DNA of 64,000 nt from Gracilibacillus massiliensis (lineage in GTDB: Bacteria > Bacillota > Bacilli > Bacillales > Amphibacillaceae): NCBI RefSeq assembly GCF_001458115.1, contig NZ_CZRP01000010.1, positions 124,001-188,000 on the forward strand, written 5' to 3'. Below, one piece after another: positions 17,664-26,265 of the stretch. The notes under the pieces are model-generated. The model saw only the letters and a program-made list of their open reading frames with translations. It was not told the DNA's origin and ran no database searches. Positions within the stretch are counted from its first letter, which is position 1. Each line of letters begins with the position of its first letter. Both the position numbers and the translations under genes were made by a program.

Positions 17664-20600
17664 TCATTTCGTATAAAATTCCAGTTCAGCGATATTCGCG
17701 TGACCTCCATCAGGACTTATATAACGAAGATAGCGATACGTTTCTTCATTTGAAAGTTCCACTACGTTCCATCCAGAGTCTGGCTCTGAGCTGATCGTAT
17801 ATAAATCGACGAACCCTTCGTTTGAAGAAACATTTGACCCTTGAATTTTACCTCCGGTCATCCTGCGCGCAAATCCTTCCCTTGGGTAGAATCTAATTTG
17901 AACAGGTTCCACTTGGTTACCTTCTCCTGTATCAATGCCTGTATAACCACCATTTGCTTCTTGATAGTCGAAGAAGGTACTTGTATCCCCATCAAATGCT
18001 TTATCATATTCTGTACCTGCTGACCACGCTGGGCTTGTTCCAAAAAGATCTCCTGTTACTAATGCTAGCTGATTGGAAATGTCAACAACTAGCTCTCCTA
18101 CTACCCCTGAACCGTCCATTGCCTCTGCAATAACTTTAACTTCTCCATTTAGACCTTTCGTATTACCGGATAATAATCCATCTGCGGTAATAGAAGCAGT
18201 TTCTGTATCTGAACCATCTAAATCAGTTAGAGACCATTCCACGTTTTGGTTTGCATTGGCTGGAGAGACTTGTGCTGTTAATTTTAATGTTCCACCATTT
18301 GAATCGATGGCCTGCACTCCATCTTCGCCACTCACAGAAATGTTAGAGACTTCATCAAATAAATTAATTGATTGGGCAACATCCTCCATTGAAATGACTT
18401 CCTTACTAGTTGTTGTATAGGCCGTATCCGTTAGAATAACATCAGTTGTAAATGCCTCTGTTTCTTTTGCTTTCATATTCACCTTAAACAAGTCTGGATC
18501 GTTAAAGAAACGACTTGGTGGACCTTCTACCATGAGACGAATCTCACCTGGTTGTTCAGAATCATGCGTTATTTTTAATTTTTTTACTAAAGGATCGACG
18601 GAAACAAACTCCAGTTGCTCCGGATCGTAATTAAGATTCATTTCGATTGAACGAAGGTTATCACCTTCACCGCTCATTGCATAGGTAAGACTAAATGAAT
18701 CACCTACTTTTACATCCTCTACTTCATTAACAGATAAAGCAGGTTCTGAAGTTTGAACATTCACCGTATCTGCTCCAACAAAAATCTCTCCGTTTGAAGA
18801 GGTGATACTAATCCTAACTTCAGTGTCGCCGGTTTGTCCAGATAATGCTCGAACAAATTCTCTACGTTCCATTTTCACTTGATAACCCTTGTTTCCTGCT
18901 GTAATGTTACCGTTAACCGTTTTGCCGTTAATAGCAAGGGTAGCAGATTCACCATCAACTAAATCCTTAGCATTATCTGGCACTTCAACATTTATGGTAA
19001 GCTTCCCTTTCAACTTTCCATTTAATTTATCAGGGTTCACATCAACATTGGACGAAACAATAAAGTTAGCGTTTGGTTTTGGTGCTTCCTCCATGTCGTT
19101 ACCTAAGAAATAGCTTGTGTGTGGCGGTTGGTTATAGGCCACATTTTGCCAAGCAATTCCTAAGCGATACACCGAATCATGCATAAGAGTTGGAATTCTA
19201 TGCTCTGTGAGATCAGTTGTTGTATAGAGACGAAGTTCTGTACTCTCAATATCTCTCACAATGACTTCTTCACGCCAATCACCAATGAGATCCGCTTGTA
19301 ATGCCGGATTTCCTTTAGTACCATTGTTCGAAGTTGTGCCTTCCATCATCAAAATATTGTCTAGCTCATTATTTTCATAATCCCATTTATCAATCCTTGG
19401 TGTTCCAATTCCCACATCATAATCTGTCCATTCATGGTCTAATAGCTCACGGGATAAATCACCATCCCACCAGATAGCAAAGTTAGAAGTTGGAATGTCA
19501 CTACCAATTTCTTCACCATCGGCTGTATAAAAGTAACCTTCATTATCATTCCACGCGCCACCGACTGCCCATGCTTCTGCACCTGGATATCGAGGATCTA
19601 CATCTGCGGATAATCCCCTTCCAGTATCTGCACCTGTAGGAACAGCCCATAGCTCTTCACCTGAAGCTGCATCTCGCATGCTTAAACCATAATCTCCCCA
19701 TTCATGAACTTGAAATACTTCCATACCTTCTCTATTAGGATCAAGGTCACTTACATGCATTGCATCACCATGGTTCCAGCCTGTTGAGTACATGCCTGTA
19801 CCATCATCATCAACAGCCATTGCACCAAAAATAATTTCATCCTTTCCATCTTCGTCTACGTCAGCAATACTTAAATTGTGATTTCCCTGTCCTTCATATT
19901 CTTCATTACCTTCGTCCGTATCAAACGTCCAAAGCTCGGTTAGCTCCCCATCTCGGAAGTTATAAGCTGTAAGCATCGATTTTTCATAGTAACCACGCGT
20001 CATCACAATACTAGGCTTTTGACCATCAAGATAGGCCACCCCTGCAAGGAAACGATCTCCTCGGTTACCATATGTGTCACCCCAATCTCCCATGTTGCCC
20101 CGAGCCGGTGAAAAGTCTGTACTAACAAGTTCTTCTCCTGTTTCACCATCAAAAACGGTTAAGTATTCAGGTCCTTCCAGGATATAACCCGAATCATTAC
20201 GATAATCTGCATCAGGATCACCGATCACATTACCAGCTGCATCCGTTGCACCATCAGCTGTTCTAAGTGTAACTTCCGCTTTACCATCACTATCAAAGTC
20301 ATAAACTAAAAATTGCGTATAATGTGCACCCGCACGAACATTCTTTCCTAGACCAATTCTCCATAATTGTGTACCGTCTAATTCATAAGCATCCATAAAA
20401 ACTTCGCCTGTATATCCTGAGCGCGAATTATCTTGAGCATTTGATGGTTCCCACTTTAATATAATTTCATATTCACCATCACCATCAAGGTCACCCACAC
20501 TTGCATCATTTGCATGATAAGTATAATCTACCCCATCAGGAGTAGTACCACCTTCTGGTCTTTGAAGTGGAATCGAGTGATATTGATCTCCCCACACATT

Positions 20601-20978
20601 TACTTCTTTTGATTCGTCTGCTTCTTCTCCATCTAAGATAACGCTTACACTATAGGTCGACTCAATTGTACCCTCTTGATCTAAATAATTTGTGCTTGAT
20701 GTGATGGGTTCATCATTTATCTTGTCACCGTCACGATAAATATTAAAAGTAACCTCTTCTGAATCTGTCCCCAATAGGCGCCAACTTACAAAAATACCGT
20801 CATCAGTGTTAACAGCAACAACACCTCGTTCTAAATACTCCATTTGATAAGGAGTCTCTCCAGTTTCATTTGCACTAACGGATGGCAATTGAAATGTGCT
20901 AGCAAATGAGGCAGAAACAAGAACTGAGCTTACAACAATTGCACTTTTCTTCAATCGTTTCTTAAATCGTTTTAACAT
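17664..20978 (-). CDS. yesW: Secreted multidomain rhamnogalacturonan lyase (PL11)
   Basis: Protein of 1104 residues with a Sec signal peptide (basic start, hydrophobic 13-30, probable cleavage after SVSA near 36). Residues 40-650 are a family 11 polysaccharide lyase beta-propeller with repeated calcium-binding DxDxDGxxE loops (GDLDGDGEYE, YDFDSDGKAE, ADVDEDGKDE), as in B. subtilis YesW/YesX. It cleaves the rhamnose-galacturonate backbone of pectin by beta-elimination. Accessory domains follow: an Ig-like region (about 655-755), a cohesin-like domain (about 758-885), a bacterial Ig-like domain (about 895-975) and an F5/8 type C-like carbohydrate-binding domain (about 980-1104). B. subtilis YesW has only the lyase. 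A cre site and a possible stabiliser lie upstream. Confidence 0.9.
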   Translation of the reverse strand: MLKRFKKRLKKSAIVVSSVLVSASFASTFQLPSVSANETGETPYQMEYLERGVVAVNTDDGIFVSWRLLGTDSEEVTFNIYRDGDKINDEPITSSTNYLDQEGTIESTYSVSVILDGEEADESKEVNVWGDQYHSIPLQRPEGGTTPDGVDYTYHANDASVGDLDGDGEYEIILKWEPSNAQDNSRSGYTGEVFMDAYELDGTQLWRIGLGKNVRAGAHYTQFLVYDFDSDGKAEVTLRTADGATDAAGNVIGDPDADYRNDSGYILEGPEYLTVFDGETGEELVSTDFSPARGNMGDWGDTYGNRGDRFLAGVAYLDGQKPSIVMTRGYYEKSMLTAYNFRDGELTELWTFDTDEGNEEYEGQGNHNLSIADVDEDGKDEIIFGAMAVDDDGTGMYSTGWNHGDAMHVSDLDPNREGMEVFQVHEWGDYGLSMRDAASGEELWAVPTGADTGRGLSADVDPRYPGAEAWAVGGAWNDNEGYFYTADGEEIGSDIPTSNFAIWWDGDLSRELLDHEWTDYDVGIGTPRIDKWDYENNELDNILMMEGTTSNNGTKGNPALQADLIGDWREEVIVRDIESTELRLYTTTDLTEHRIPTLMHDSVYRLGIAWQNVAYNQPPHTSYFLGNDMEEAPKPNANFIVSSNVDVNPDKLNGKLKGKLTINVEVPDNAKDLVDGESATLAINGKTVNGNITAGNKGYQVKMERREFVRALSGQTGDTEVRISITSSNGEIFVGADTVNVQTSEPALSVNEVEDVKVGDSFSLTYAMSGEGDNLRSIEMNLNYDPEQLEFVSVDPLVKKLKITHDSEQPGEIRLMVEGPPSRFFNDPDLFKVNMKAKETEAFTTDVILTDTAYTTTSKEVISMEDVAQSINLFDEVSNISVSGEDGVQAIDSNGGTLKLTAQVSPANANQNVEWSLTDLDGSDTETASITADGLLSGNTKGLNGEVKVIAEAMDGSGVVGELVVDISNQLALVTGDLFGTSPAWSAGTEYDKAFDGDTSTFFDYQEANGGYTGIDTGEGNQVEPVQIRFYPREGFARRMTGGKIQGSNVSSNEGFVDLYTISSEPDSGWNVVELSNEETYRYLRYISPDGGHANIAELEFYTK

Positions 20979-21037
20979 ACATTAATCCTCCTAAGGTTAG
21001 ATTGAAAACAAGTAATTAGTGTTGATTGATATTGGAT

Positions 21038-21088
21038 TTAAGTGCCTGGTGATGGTGTTAACTTTTTCTCGAAAATCAAAACAGACAT
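21038..21088 (-). CDS. Possible leader peptide upstream of rhamnogalacturonan lyase
   Basis: A 16-codon ORF starting MSVLIFEKKL, immediately after an unusually strong ribosome site (see 21089-21099). The spacing of only three bases makes translation doubtful, and the strong site may instead stabilise the mRNA. Low confidence as a gene. Confidence 0.25.
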   Translation of the reverse strand: MSVLIFEKKLTPSPGT

Positions 21089-21099
21089 TCACCTCCTTT
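21089..21099 (-). promoter_or_regulatory. Strong Shine-Dalgarno-like site in yesW leader (possible STAB-SD)
   Basis: AAAGGAGGTGA is fully complementary to the 16S rRNA 3' end but lies about 110 bases upstream of the lyase start. In Bacillus cry3A mRNA such a site near the 5' end protects the transcript from decay. The lyase has its own site, TAGGAGG, by its ATG. Confidence 0.45.
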
Positions 21100-21123
21100 A
21101 AATACTTTCATCATCCTAATCAC

Positions 21124-21137
21124 TGTTAGCGCTTTCA
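21124..21137. promoter_or_regulatory. cre site (CcpA) upstream of rhamnogalacturonan lyase
   Basis: TGTTAGCGCTTTCA matches the cre consensus TGWNANCGNTNWCA at all defined positions. It fits glucose repression of a plant-polymer enzyme. The rest of the 419-bp gap holds an imperfect hairpin at about 21154-21190 (AAAAATCCTC/GAGGGATTTTT on the minus strand) that might be an attenuator. Confidence 0.7.
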
Positions 21138-21357
21138 TTTTATGAAACATTAAAAATCCCTCGTTTTTTAGTCTAACAAGAGGATTTTTCAGAAGACATG
21201 TAAAGCTTAACAGAATATTGCATACTAAAATATTAAAAAAACAGACTTTAATTGTTAAAAAACAGAGAAAATTATTTCTAAATGTTTGAAATCTTTTGTT
21301 TATCATATAAGAATGTTCTCAGTGTTCTATAGGTTTTCTATCATTAGAAACATATAA

Positions 21358-21391
21358 AAAGCAGAAAGAAAATTTCTCTTCTTTCTGCTTT
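21358..21391 (-). terminator. Terminator after TPR/dynamin-like gene
   Basis: Arms AAAGCAGAAAGAA and TTCTTTCTGCTTT with a T run on the minus strand, just beyond the stop codon. Confidence 0.8.
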
Positions 21392-21397
21392 AGATTC

Positions 21398-24130
21398 TCA
21401 TCTATTTTTTTCATAAATTAATTGATTGGCTGTAGCTATCCATTCCAATTGACGAAGCTTTATTTCAAACAAGGTAATCGGATTGCGATATAATTCTGGT
21501 TTTTTCTGCATATCATTTAAGTTAGCTTTATTACTTTCTATTTCATCATATGTTTCAGATAAAGTTTCCCGCAATACATTATCCGGATCTGCGAAAAACA
21601 TGTTAATATCGCGTTCAATAGATTTCTCAAATATCTCGAACTGTTGCATAAATTCATCAATCACACTTTTGATCGTTTTGCTGTAATCTTTCCCCTTAAT
21701 GTATTGTTTAAATTTATCATGAAGTATTTCTTTGTTTTTCAATAATGTATCGACAAGTTTCCCTGCACCTTTCCATAAAACTTCTGAACTAGCATAATGA
21801 CTTATGAAGGTTGTTTCCGTCAACTGAATATTTCTTCTTGTCATCCGGTCGATATCCCGATTCCAGTCATTTAGAACTCTACTGTCACACTCAAAAGATA
21901 TCTTTTCTTCTCCATATAAATGATTAAAACTCTCGCACATTTCCCTTAAATAGGTTTGACTCTCTTTAAGCTCATTTTCACTATTCTCAATCCACCTTTG
22001 AAGGTCTACATATAAGTCTGGTAAAACTGTATCCTCGATATATTGATTGGTTCGCTTATTTATTTCATGATTGAGCTCGCTATGGATTTTACTGAGATCA
22101 CTATCTTTCTTTACCACTTCTGCACTTTGTTGAATCAATATCGGTAGCTTTGTCTTCAAATCCTGTCGCCACTTCTCGATAATTTTGCTATAAGCGTTTT
22201 TAATGACTTTTGCAGAGTTCTCTTCGATATCACGCAGTTGATTCTGTGCACCCTTCAGTTTGGTAACAATCTCTTCATTCCATTCTATTCGATCTCTTAA
22301 TGAGATCTCCGCTTCTTCTCGTTTATCAAGCAAAAAGTCCATCGATTTTTTAATGTAATAAAGAATACTAGCCGTGCGATTATCTTCTATATATCGCTCA
22401 TTTTTGATCGATTTTATGAATGCAGAAAACTCGTCTATCTGATTATTTTTACCTTCTTCTACAAAAAAGGTAAAAACTTTTGCATTCGAAAAATAACTAT
22501 TAATTCTAGTACTTATTTTATTAGTCCGTTCTATTGCAGTATGCCGTTCGATCTTACTACATAATAGAAAATGGATAGGCAGATCTGGTGCTTGCTCTTT
22601 GATTTTAACAGCTGTATCAAGCTCGTTACTTGTCAGATTGGAATCTGCATTTATCACAAACAAGAGACCATCAGCTAATTTTAAATATTGGTTAGCTTGA
22701 CTCCTGAATTCATTTTGTCCAGTGAGTGCTGGAGAATCAATTAAGGCCAGTTTATGGTTATTTAAAAAAGATACCGGCATTCTGCAAGATATTAGACTTT
22801 GCCCAGCAAGGGCTGCTTCTTTAAAATCGTGATGTTCTGAAATACTTCTTTCCTCTTCTTGCGTAATAGCCTTAATTTTCGCATTGTCCGCATCTTTATA
22901 AAGGACTGTAGCGTTACTCGTCTCTTCTGAAAGCTCTTCTTCGAGTATTGTATTCACAAATGTTGCCTTTCCTGTCGCTTCCGTTCCTGTAATCATTAAA
23001 TGATAGTGATTTAAATCTTGTAATTCATTAATCAGCCATTGGTAACGTTTATCCGATGACAAACCTTCTTTCTCTGCCCAGCCCATAATGGATTTAAATA
23101 GAGTAACTCCATCTTCCATACCATGCTGATAACGAGCGGACTGACTTACTAGACTTTCCGCCTTATCAATAGTCGAAGCTTCTATACTAGATGGATAAAT
23201 TTCATTCCATGTCAGTACGGCAGATGAGGCAATCACAGCATTTGAAGCTGTAGCTGTTTTCATCCAATTGGTTAAGTGAGTAGGCATTAAATAAGCGAAT
23301 TCTTCTATTAAATAGTTTCCATTCAATAATTCAAAATATGTTATTTTATATTGATCGGAAAGTTTGCTCCATACATAGGATGGTTCTGGATCAACACTCA
23401 ACAGCAGGTTGTTGATCTCTTCTAACCAAGAGAAATACAAATCATTTTGTTTATAACTATTCCATAGTGTTGTTGTTATAGACTCAAAACGATTGTGATC
23501 AACGTGATAAAGAATGGTTAAAACTTCGCTAAAATAATTTGGATGAATGGATGAAGTATGTCCTTGTTCTACATACTCTTCTAAAATTTTAAACCATAAT
23601 AATGATTCTGTTCGTTTTGCTTCGTTAGCAGCAAGCTCAACCGCATTCTCCCAATCCTCTTGCTCTTCAAAGAATCCCCTTGCCGTATCGGTTACTTGAG
23701 GATAGTCAGGGTTTATATCAACCGCTTGCTTAATCGAATTTACTGCCTTCGCATACTTTCCAAGTTGTGTATATAATGAAAATAGCTGCAATAACACTTC
23801 CGTCTTTAATACATCTGAATCTGTTTCAACAGAATTGTAGTAGTCCTCCGCAATAGCAAGTAAATTCATTTTCACATGCGCATCTGCTATATTTTTCTGT
23901 GCCCAAGGTTTTAATTCATTTGAAACATTTTCCCATTTAAAAATGGCCGATTCAAAATCTTGATAGAAATAATATACCTCTCCCTGCGCAAATCGGATAT
24001 ACGATAGCTCAGGCATTTCATTTTGTTGTTCTTCGTTATATAATTCACCTAAAATCTTGATTGGCTCGACATTATTAATACCATCTGTATATGTATGATA
24101 ATAGGATTTACTAATTAGTTGGTTTTCCAT
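21398..24130 (-). CDS. TPR-dynamin-like GTPase domain protein
   Basis: Protein of 910 residues. The N-terminal third (about 20-180) shows TPR-like helical pairs (for example LFSLYTQLGKYAKAVNSIKQ), followed by an all-helical region. A dynamin-type G domain starts near residue 380: G1 reads GTEATGKATF, with Ala where Ser/Thr normally binds Mg2+; G3 reads IDSPALTG instead of DxPG; G4 reads CSKIE instead of TKxD. The C-terminal 350 residues are long charged helices, like the stalk of bacterial dynamins. Nucleotide binding may be weak or absent. The ATG at 24130 is chosen because GAGGAG lies ten bases upstream. It may act in membrane remodelling or stress defence; function unknown. Confidence 0.7.
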   Translation of the reverse strand: MENQLISKSYYHTYTDGINNVEPIKILGELYNEEQQNEMPELSYIRFAQGEVYYFYQDFESAIFKWENVSNELKPWAQKNIADAHVKMNLLAIAEDYYNSVETDSDVLKTEVLLQLFSLYTQLGKYAKAVNSIKQAVDINPDYPQVTDTARGFFEEQEDWENAVELAANEAKRTESLLWFKILEEYVEQGHTSSIHPNYFSEVLTILYHVDHNRFESITTTLWNSYKQNDLYFSWLEEINNLLLSVDPEPSYVWSKLSDQYKITYFELLNGNYLIEEFAYLMPTHLTNWMKTATASNAVIASSAVLTWNEIYPSSIEASTIDKAESLVSQSARYQHGMEDGVTLFKSIMGWAEKEGLSSDKRYQWLINELQDLNHYHLMITGTEATGKATFVNTILEEELSEETSNATVLYKDADNAKIKAITQEEERSISEHHDFKEAALAGQSLISCRMPVSFLNNHKLALIDSPALTGQNEFRSQANQYLKLADGLLFVINADSNLTSNELDTAVKIKEQAPDLPIHFLLCSKIERHTAIERTNKISTRINSYFSNAKVFTFFVEEGKNNQIDEFSAFIKSIKNERYIEDNRTASILYYIKKSMDFLLDKREEAEISLRDRIEWNEEIVTKLKGAQNQLRDIEENSAKVIKNAYSKIIEKWRQDLKTKLPILIQQSAEVVKKDSDLSKIHSELNHEINKRTNQYIEDTVLPDLYVDLQRWIENSENELKESQTYLREMCESFNHLYGEEKISFECDSRVLNDWNRDIDRMTRRNIQLTETTFISHYASSEVLWKGAGKLVDTLLKNKEILHDKFKQYIKGKDYSKTIKSVIDEFMQQFEIFEKSIERDINMFFADPDNVLRETLSETYDEIESNKANLNDMQKKPELYRNPITLFEIKLRQLEWIATANQLIYEKNR

Positions 24131-24291
24131 TGGTATCATGCTCCTCCATATTACCTTATTAAAACACGTTTCTTTATAATATAAATACCTCGATCTTAAT
24201 TCTAACAAACATCGTACATGTACAATGTTTCATTTATTTTTCAATTATAATACATTTTAGTATCTTATCTGAAAATATTTCCATTTTTATA

Positions 24292-24320
24292 TTGACTGAT
24301 CGTTCGGTTAGTTGTATGAT
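24292..24320 (+). promoter_or_regulatory. tetR promoter overlapped by operator-like site
   Basis: TTGACT (24292-24297), 17 bases and TATGAT (24315-24320). The spacer holds ACTGATCGTTCGGTTA, an imperfect palindrome that matches 12 of 16 bases of the site at 24967-24984. This suggests autorepression. Confidence 0.65.
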
Positions 24321-24353
24321 AGTTCCAAAGATACTTCTATGAGGTGGGTTATC

Positions 24354-24938
24354 ATGACTAATGATTTAAGAATTACAAAGGGCAACGAAACAAAACATCG
24401 AATTATTGCTGCCTCCATAAAAATTATTTCAGAAGAAGGACTAAAAGGATTAAGTGCCAAAAAAATAGCAGATCTTTCAGGAATTAGTAAGAGTAATATA
24501 TTTCACCATTTTGGTTCTGTAGATGAAGTGGTACATGTAATTTTTGAGAATATCCTCGCTGATATGGTGAAACCGATTGAAGCCAATCAGGAACCAGACT
24601 TAGAATCATTTCTTATTTTCCTTGGGGAAAGTATCTACTCTATTAGTGATGAAGAAAAATCAGCCTATGCTGTGTTACTTCATTTTTACAATACTTGTTT
24701 ATACAATGAAAAATATAGAGCCTACTTATTGAAGACAAAGATTGAGGTGATTGGGGCTATTGCAACACAGTTATCGCGCTATAGTTCTCATAGAAAAGAA
24801 AAGCTTTTAAAGGTTTCTGAAATGATCATCATGACATTAGATGGTTACGGACTCCATTTTTTACTAGATTCTGATCGTGCTAGGTTTAAGGAAATATGGA
24901 CATTACAAGTAAAAGCATGGCAGTCCTTATTACAATAG
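24354..24938 (+). CDS. TetR/AcrR family transcriptional regulator
   Basis: Repressor of 194 residues. The N-terminal helix-turn-helix (about residues 12-58) reads IIAASIKIISEEGLKGLSA, then ADLSGISKSNIFHHFGS, the classic TetR recognition helix region. The C-terminal ligand domain is about 130 residues and not similar to a known effector class. The ATG at 24354 has GAGGTGGG upstream and is preferred over a TTG at 24312 that would lie inside the promoter. The gene is followed by a membrane protein and an acetyltransferase gene, with a matching operator before them, so it probably controls both itself and these two. Confidence 0.9.
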   Translation: MTNDLRITKGNETKHRIIAASIKIISEEGLKGLSAKKIADLSGISKSNIFHHFGSVDEVVHVIFENILADMVKPIEANQEPDLESFLIFLGESIYSISDEEKSAYAVLLHFYNTCLYNEKYRAYLLKTKIEVIGAIATQLSRYSSHRKEKLLKVSEMIIMTLDGYGLHFLLDSDRARFKEIWTLQVKAWQSLLQ

Positions 24939-24966
24939 GGAACTGTCATTTTTAACAAAATAATAG

Positions 24967-24984
24967 TGACTGTTCGAACGGTCA
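24967..24984. promoter_or_regulatory. Second TetR operator-like palindrome
   Basis: TGACTGTTCGAACGGTCA is palindromic except for one base pair and aligns with the site in the tetR promoter. It lies in the 60-bp gap before the membrane protein gene. Confidence 0.6.
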
Positions 24985-24998
24985 GAAAGAGGTGTTCC

Positions 24999-25553
24999 AT
25001 GTTGAAAATTCCAAAGTTTTTCCATGAAATATTAGGTGAGTTTCAGACAAAATCTTCTTTAGTTGTTATTGCTGTTTTTGTACTGATTTCTGGTTTTTTC
25101 ACAGGTATTCTGGGATACGCTGAATGGAAAGAGTTATCGTTAATAAAACAAATAGTGACATGGTTTTTATTCTTAGATATTTCTGGAGGTGTTATTGCCA
25201 ACTTAACAAAGGGAACGGATATTTTTTATAATCGGCATTCTAGTAATAGGTGGATATTTATAGCTATCCACGTGCAACCCATTATCCTTTCCTGGTCAAT
25301 GGAAATATCGTTTCATTATGGGATTATAATTTGTGTTTACACGTTAATTAGTGCAGCAATCTTAAATTTGACTAGAGAGCTCTCGATTCATATCCTCTTA
25401 GCAGGTAGCTTTACCGGTATAGGTTTGCTGATTGTAGCATACTATAGTCAGGCGATACCCTTCTTTGCTACTACTTTATTCATTTTTTATATTTTTAAGG
25501 TGCTGTTTAGCTTTTCCGTTTTTCATCATAGGGGGGAACAAAATGACTATTAA
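24999..25553 (+). CDS. Membrane protein of unknown function
   Basis: Protein of 184 residues with five or six hydrophobic helices (about 19-38, 48-70, 83-100, 104-122, 130-148, 152-172). I do not recognise a named family. The ATG at 24999 follows AAGAGGTG. It sits between tetR and a GNAT gene, overlaps the latter by 11 bp, and has an operator-like palindrome just upstream, so it is likely induced together with the acetyltransferase when TetR is released. A role in resistance or in handling a small molecule is a guess from context. Confidence 0.75.
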   Translation: MLKIPKFFHEILGEFQTKSSLVVIAVFVLISGFFTGILGYAEWKELSLIKQIVTWFLFLDISGGVIANLTKGTDIFYNRHSSNRWIFIAIHVQPIILSWSMEISFHYGIIICVYTLISAAILNLTRELSIHILLAGSFTGIGLLIVAYYSQAIPFFATTLFIFYIFKVLFSFSVFHHRGEQNDY

Positions 25554-26121
25554 TCAATCACACATCGACTTGCTATCTAGTGCATTTGAACATGACCCTA
25601 TGTTTGTTCATTTCTTATCAAACAAAAAAACATCTAAAAAGTTAATAACATTTATCATCAAACAAAATCGATTATTAGATGGGCTGGCCCTCACTGACGA
25701 TAAGAGCGTGCCAAGTTACGTGGCAATAGTAGATCGACCAAAGAATTTGAGAAATGTATCAATATGGGCTAAAGTGAAATTAAATATAGAGATGTTTTTA
25801 TTACTATTTCAGTTACCATTTCATGTGCTCAGATTCTTAACTAAGTATCAAAAAGCCACTTTTTCAGTTGCGCCAAATCAACCTCATTACTATTTAACAA
25901 TGATTGGTGTAGATCCTCCCCACCAAGGAAAAGGCATTGGAATAAAGGTTTTACGTGAGATTCATAAAATTGCTGAATCTTCCCAGCCAGCCTATCCTGT
26001 TGCACTTGATACGGAAAATCCACAGAACATCGCTTTTTACGAGAGGGTTGGTTATGGACTGATGGATACTAAAACCATTGATGGATTAGAGATATATTGT
26101 ATGAGGCGGGTTGTAAAGTAA
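25543..26121 (+). CDS. GNAT family N-acetyltransferase
   Basis: Acetyltransferase of 192 residues. The acetyl-CoA loop reads PPHQGKGIGIKVL (about residue 124), preceded by the beta strand HYYLTMIGV, and the C-terminal NIAFYERVGY motif is present. It resembles the family of acetyltransferases with an extended N-terminal helix region found next to TetR regulators. The ATG at 25543 has GGGGGG upstream and overlaps the preceding membrane protein gene, so translation is probably coupled. The acceptor substrate is unknown; an antibiotic or polyamine is possible but not shown. Confidence 0.85.
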   Translation: MTINQSHIDLLSSAFEHDPMFVHFLSNKKTSKKLITFIIKQNRLLDGLALTDDKSVPSYVAIVDRPKNLRNVSIWAKVKLNIEMFLLLFQLPFHVLRFLTKYQKATFSVAPNQPHYYLTMIGVDPPHQGKGIGIKVLREIHKIAESSQPAYPVALDTENPQNIAFYERVGYGLMDTKTIDGLEIYCMRRVVK

Positions 26122-26191
26122 CATTAGTATTTTCTTAAATAATAGCGCTAGGTACTAATTCAAATGTATAATTTCGGTACTGTTTAGGAAT

Positions 26192-26220
26192 ATCCCCCCT
26201 AGAATACTTCTAGTGGGGAT
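26192..26220. terminator. Hairpin between convergent genes
   Basis: ATCCCCCCTAGAA/TTCTAGTGGGGAT stem (one mismatch) between the GNAT and rlmCD genes. The following T tract is weak on both strands, so termination is uncertain. Confidence 0.5.
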
Positions 26221-26265
26221 AAAATCTTTTCAAATTAGTTATTTGTTGTTTTTGAAATCATTAAC

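Noticed and set aside
21076-21306. 76-codon minus-strand ORF in the lyase leader
   Set aside because: It spans the hairpin and cre site, and no ribosome site precedes it.
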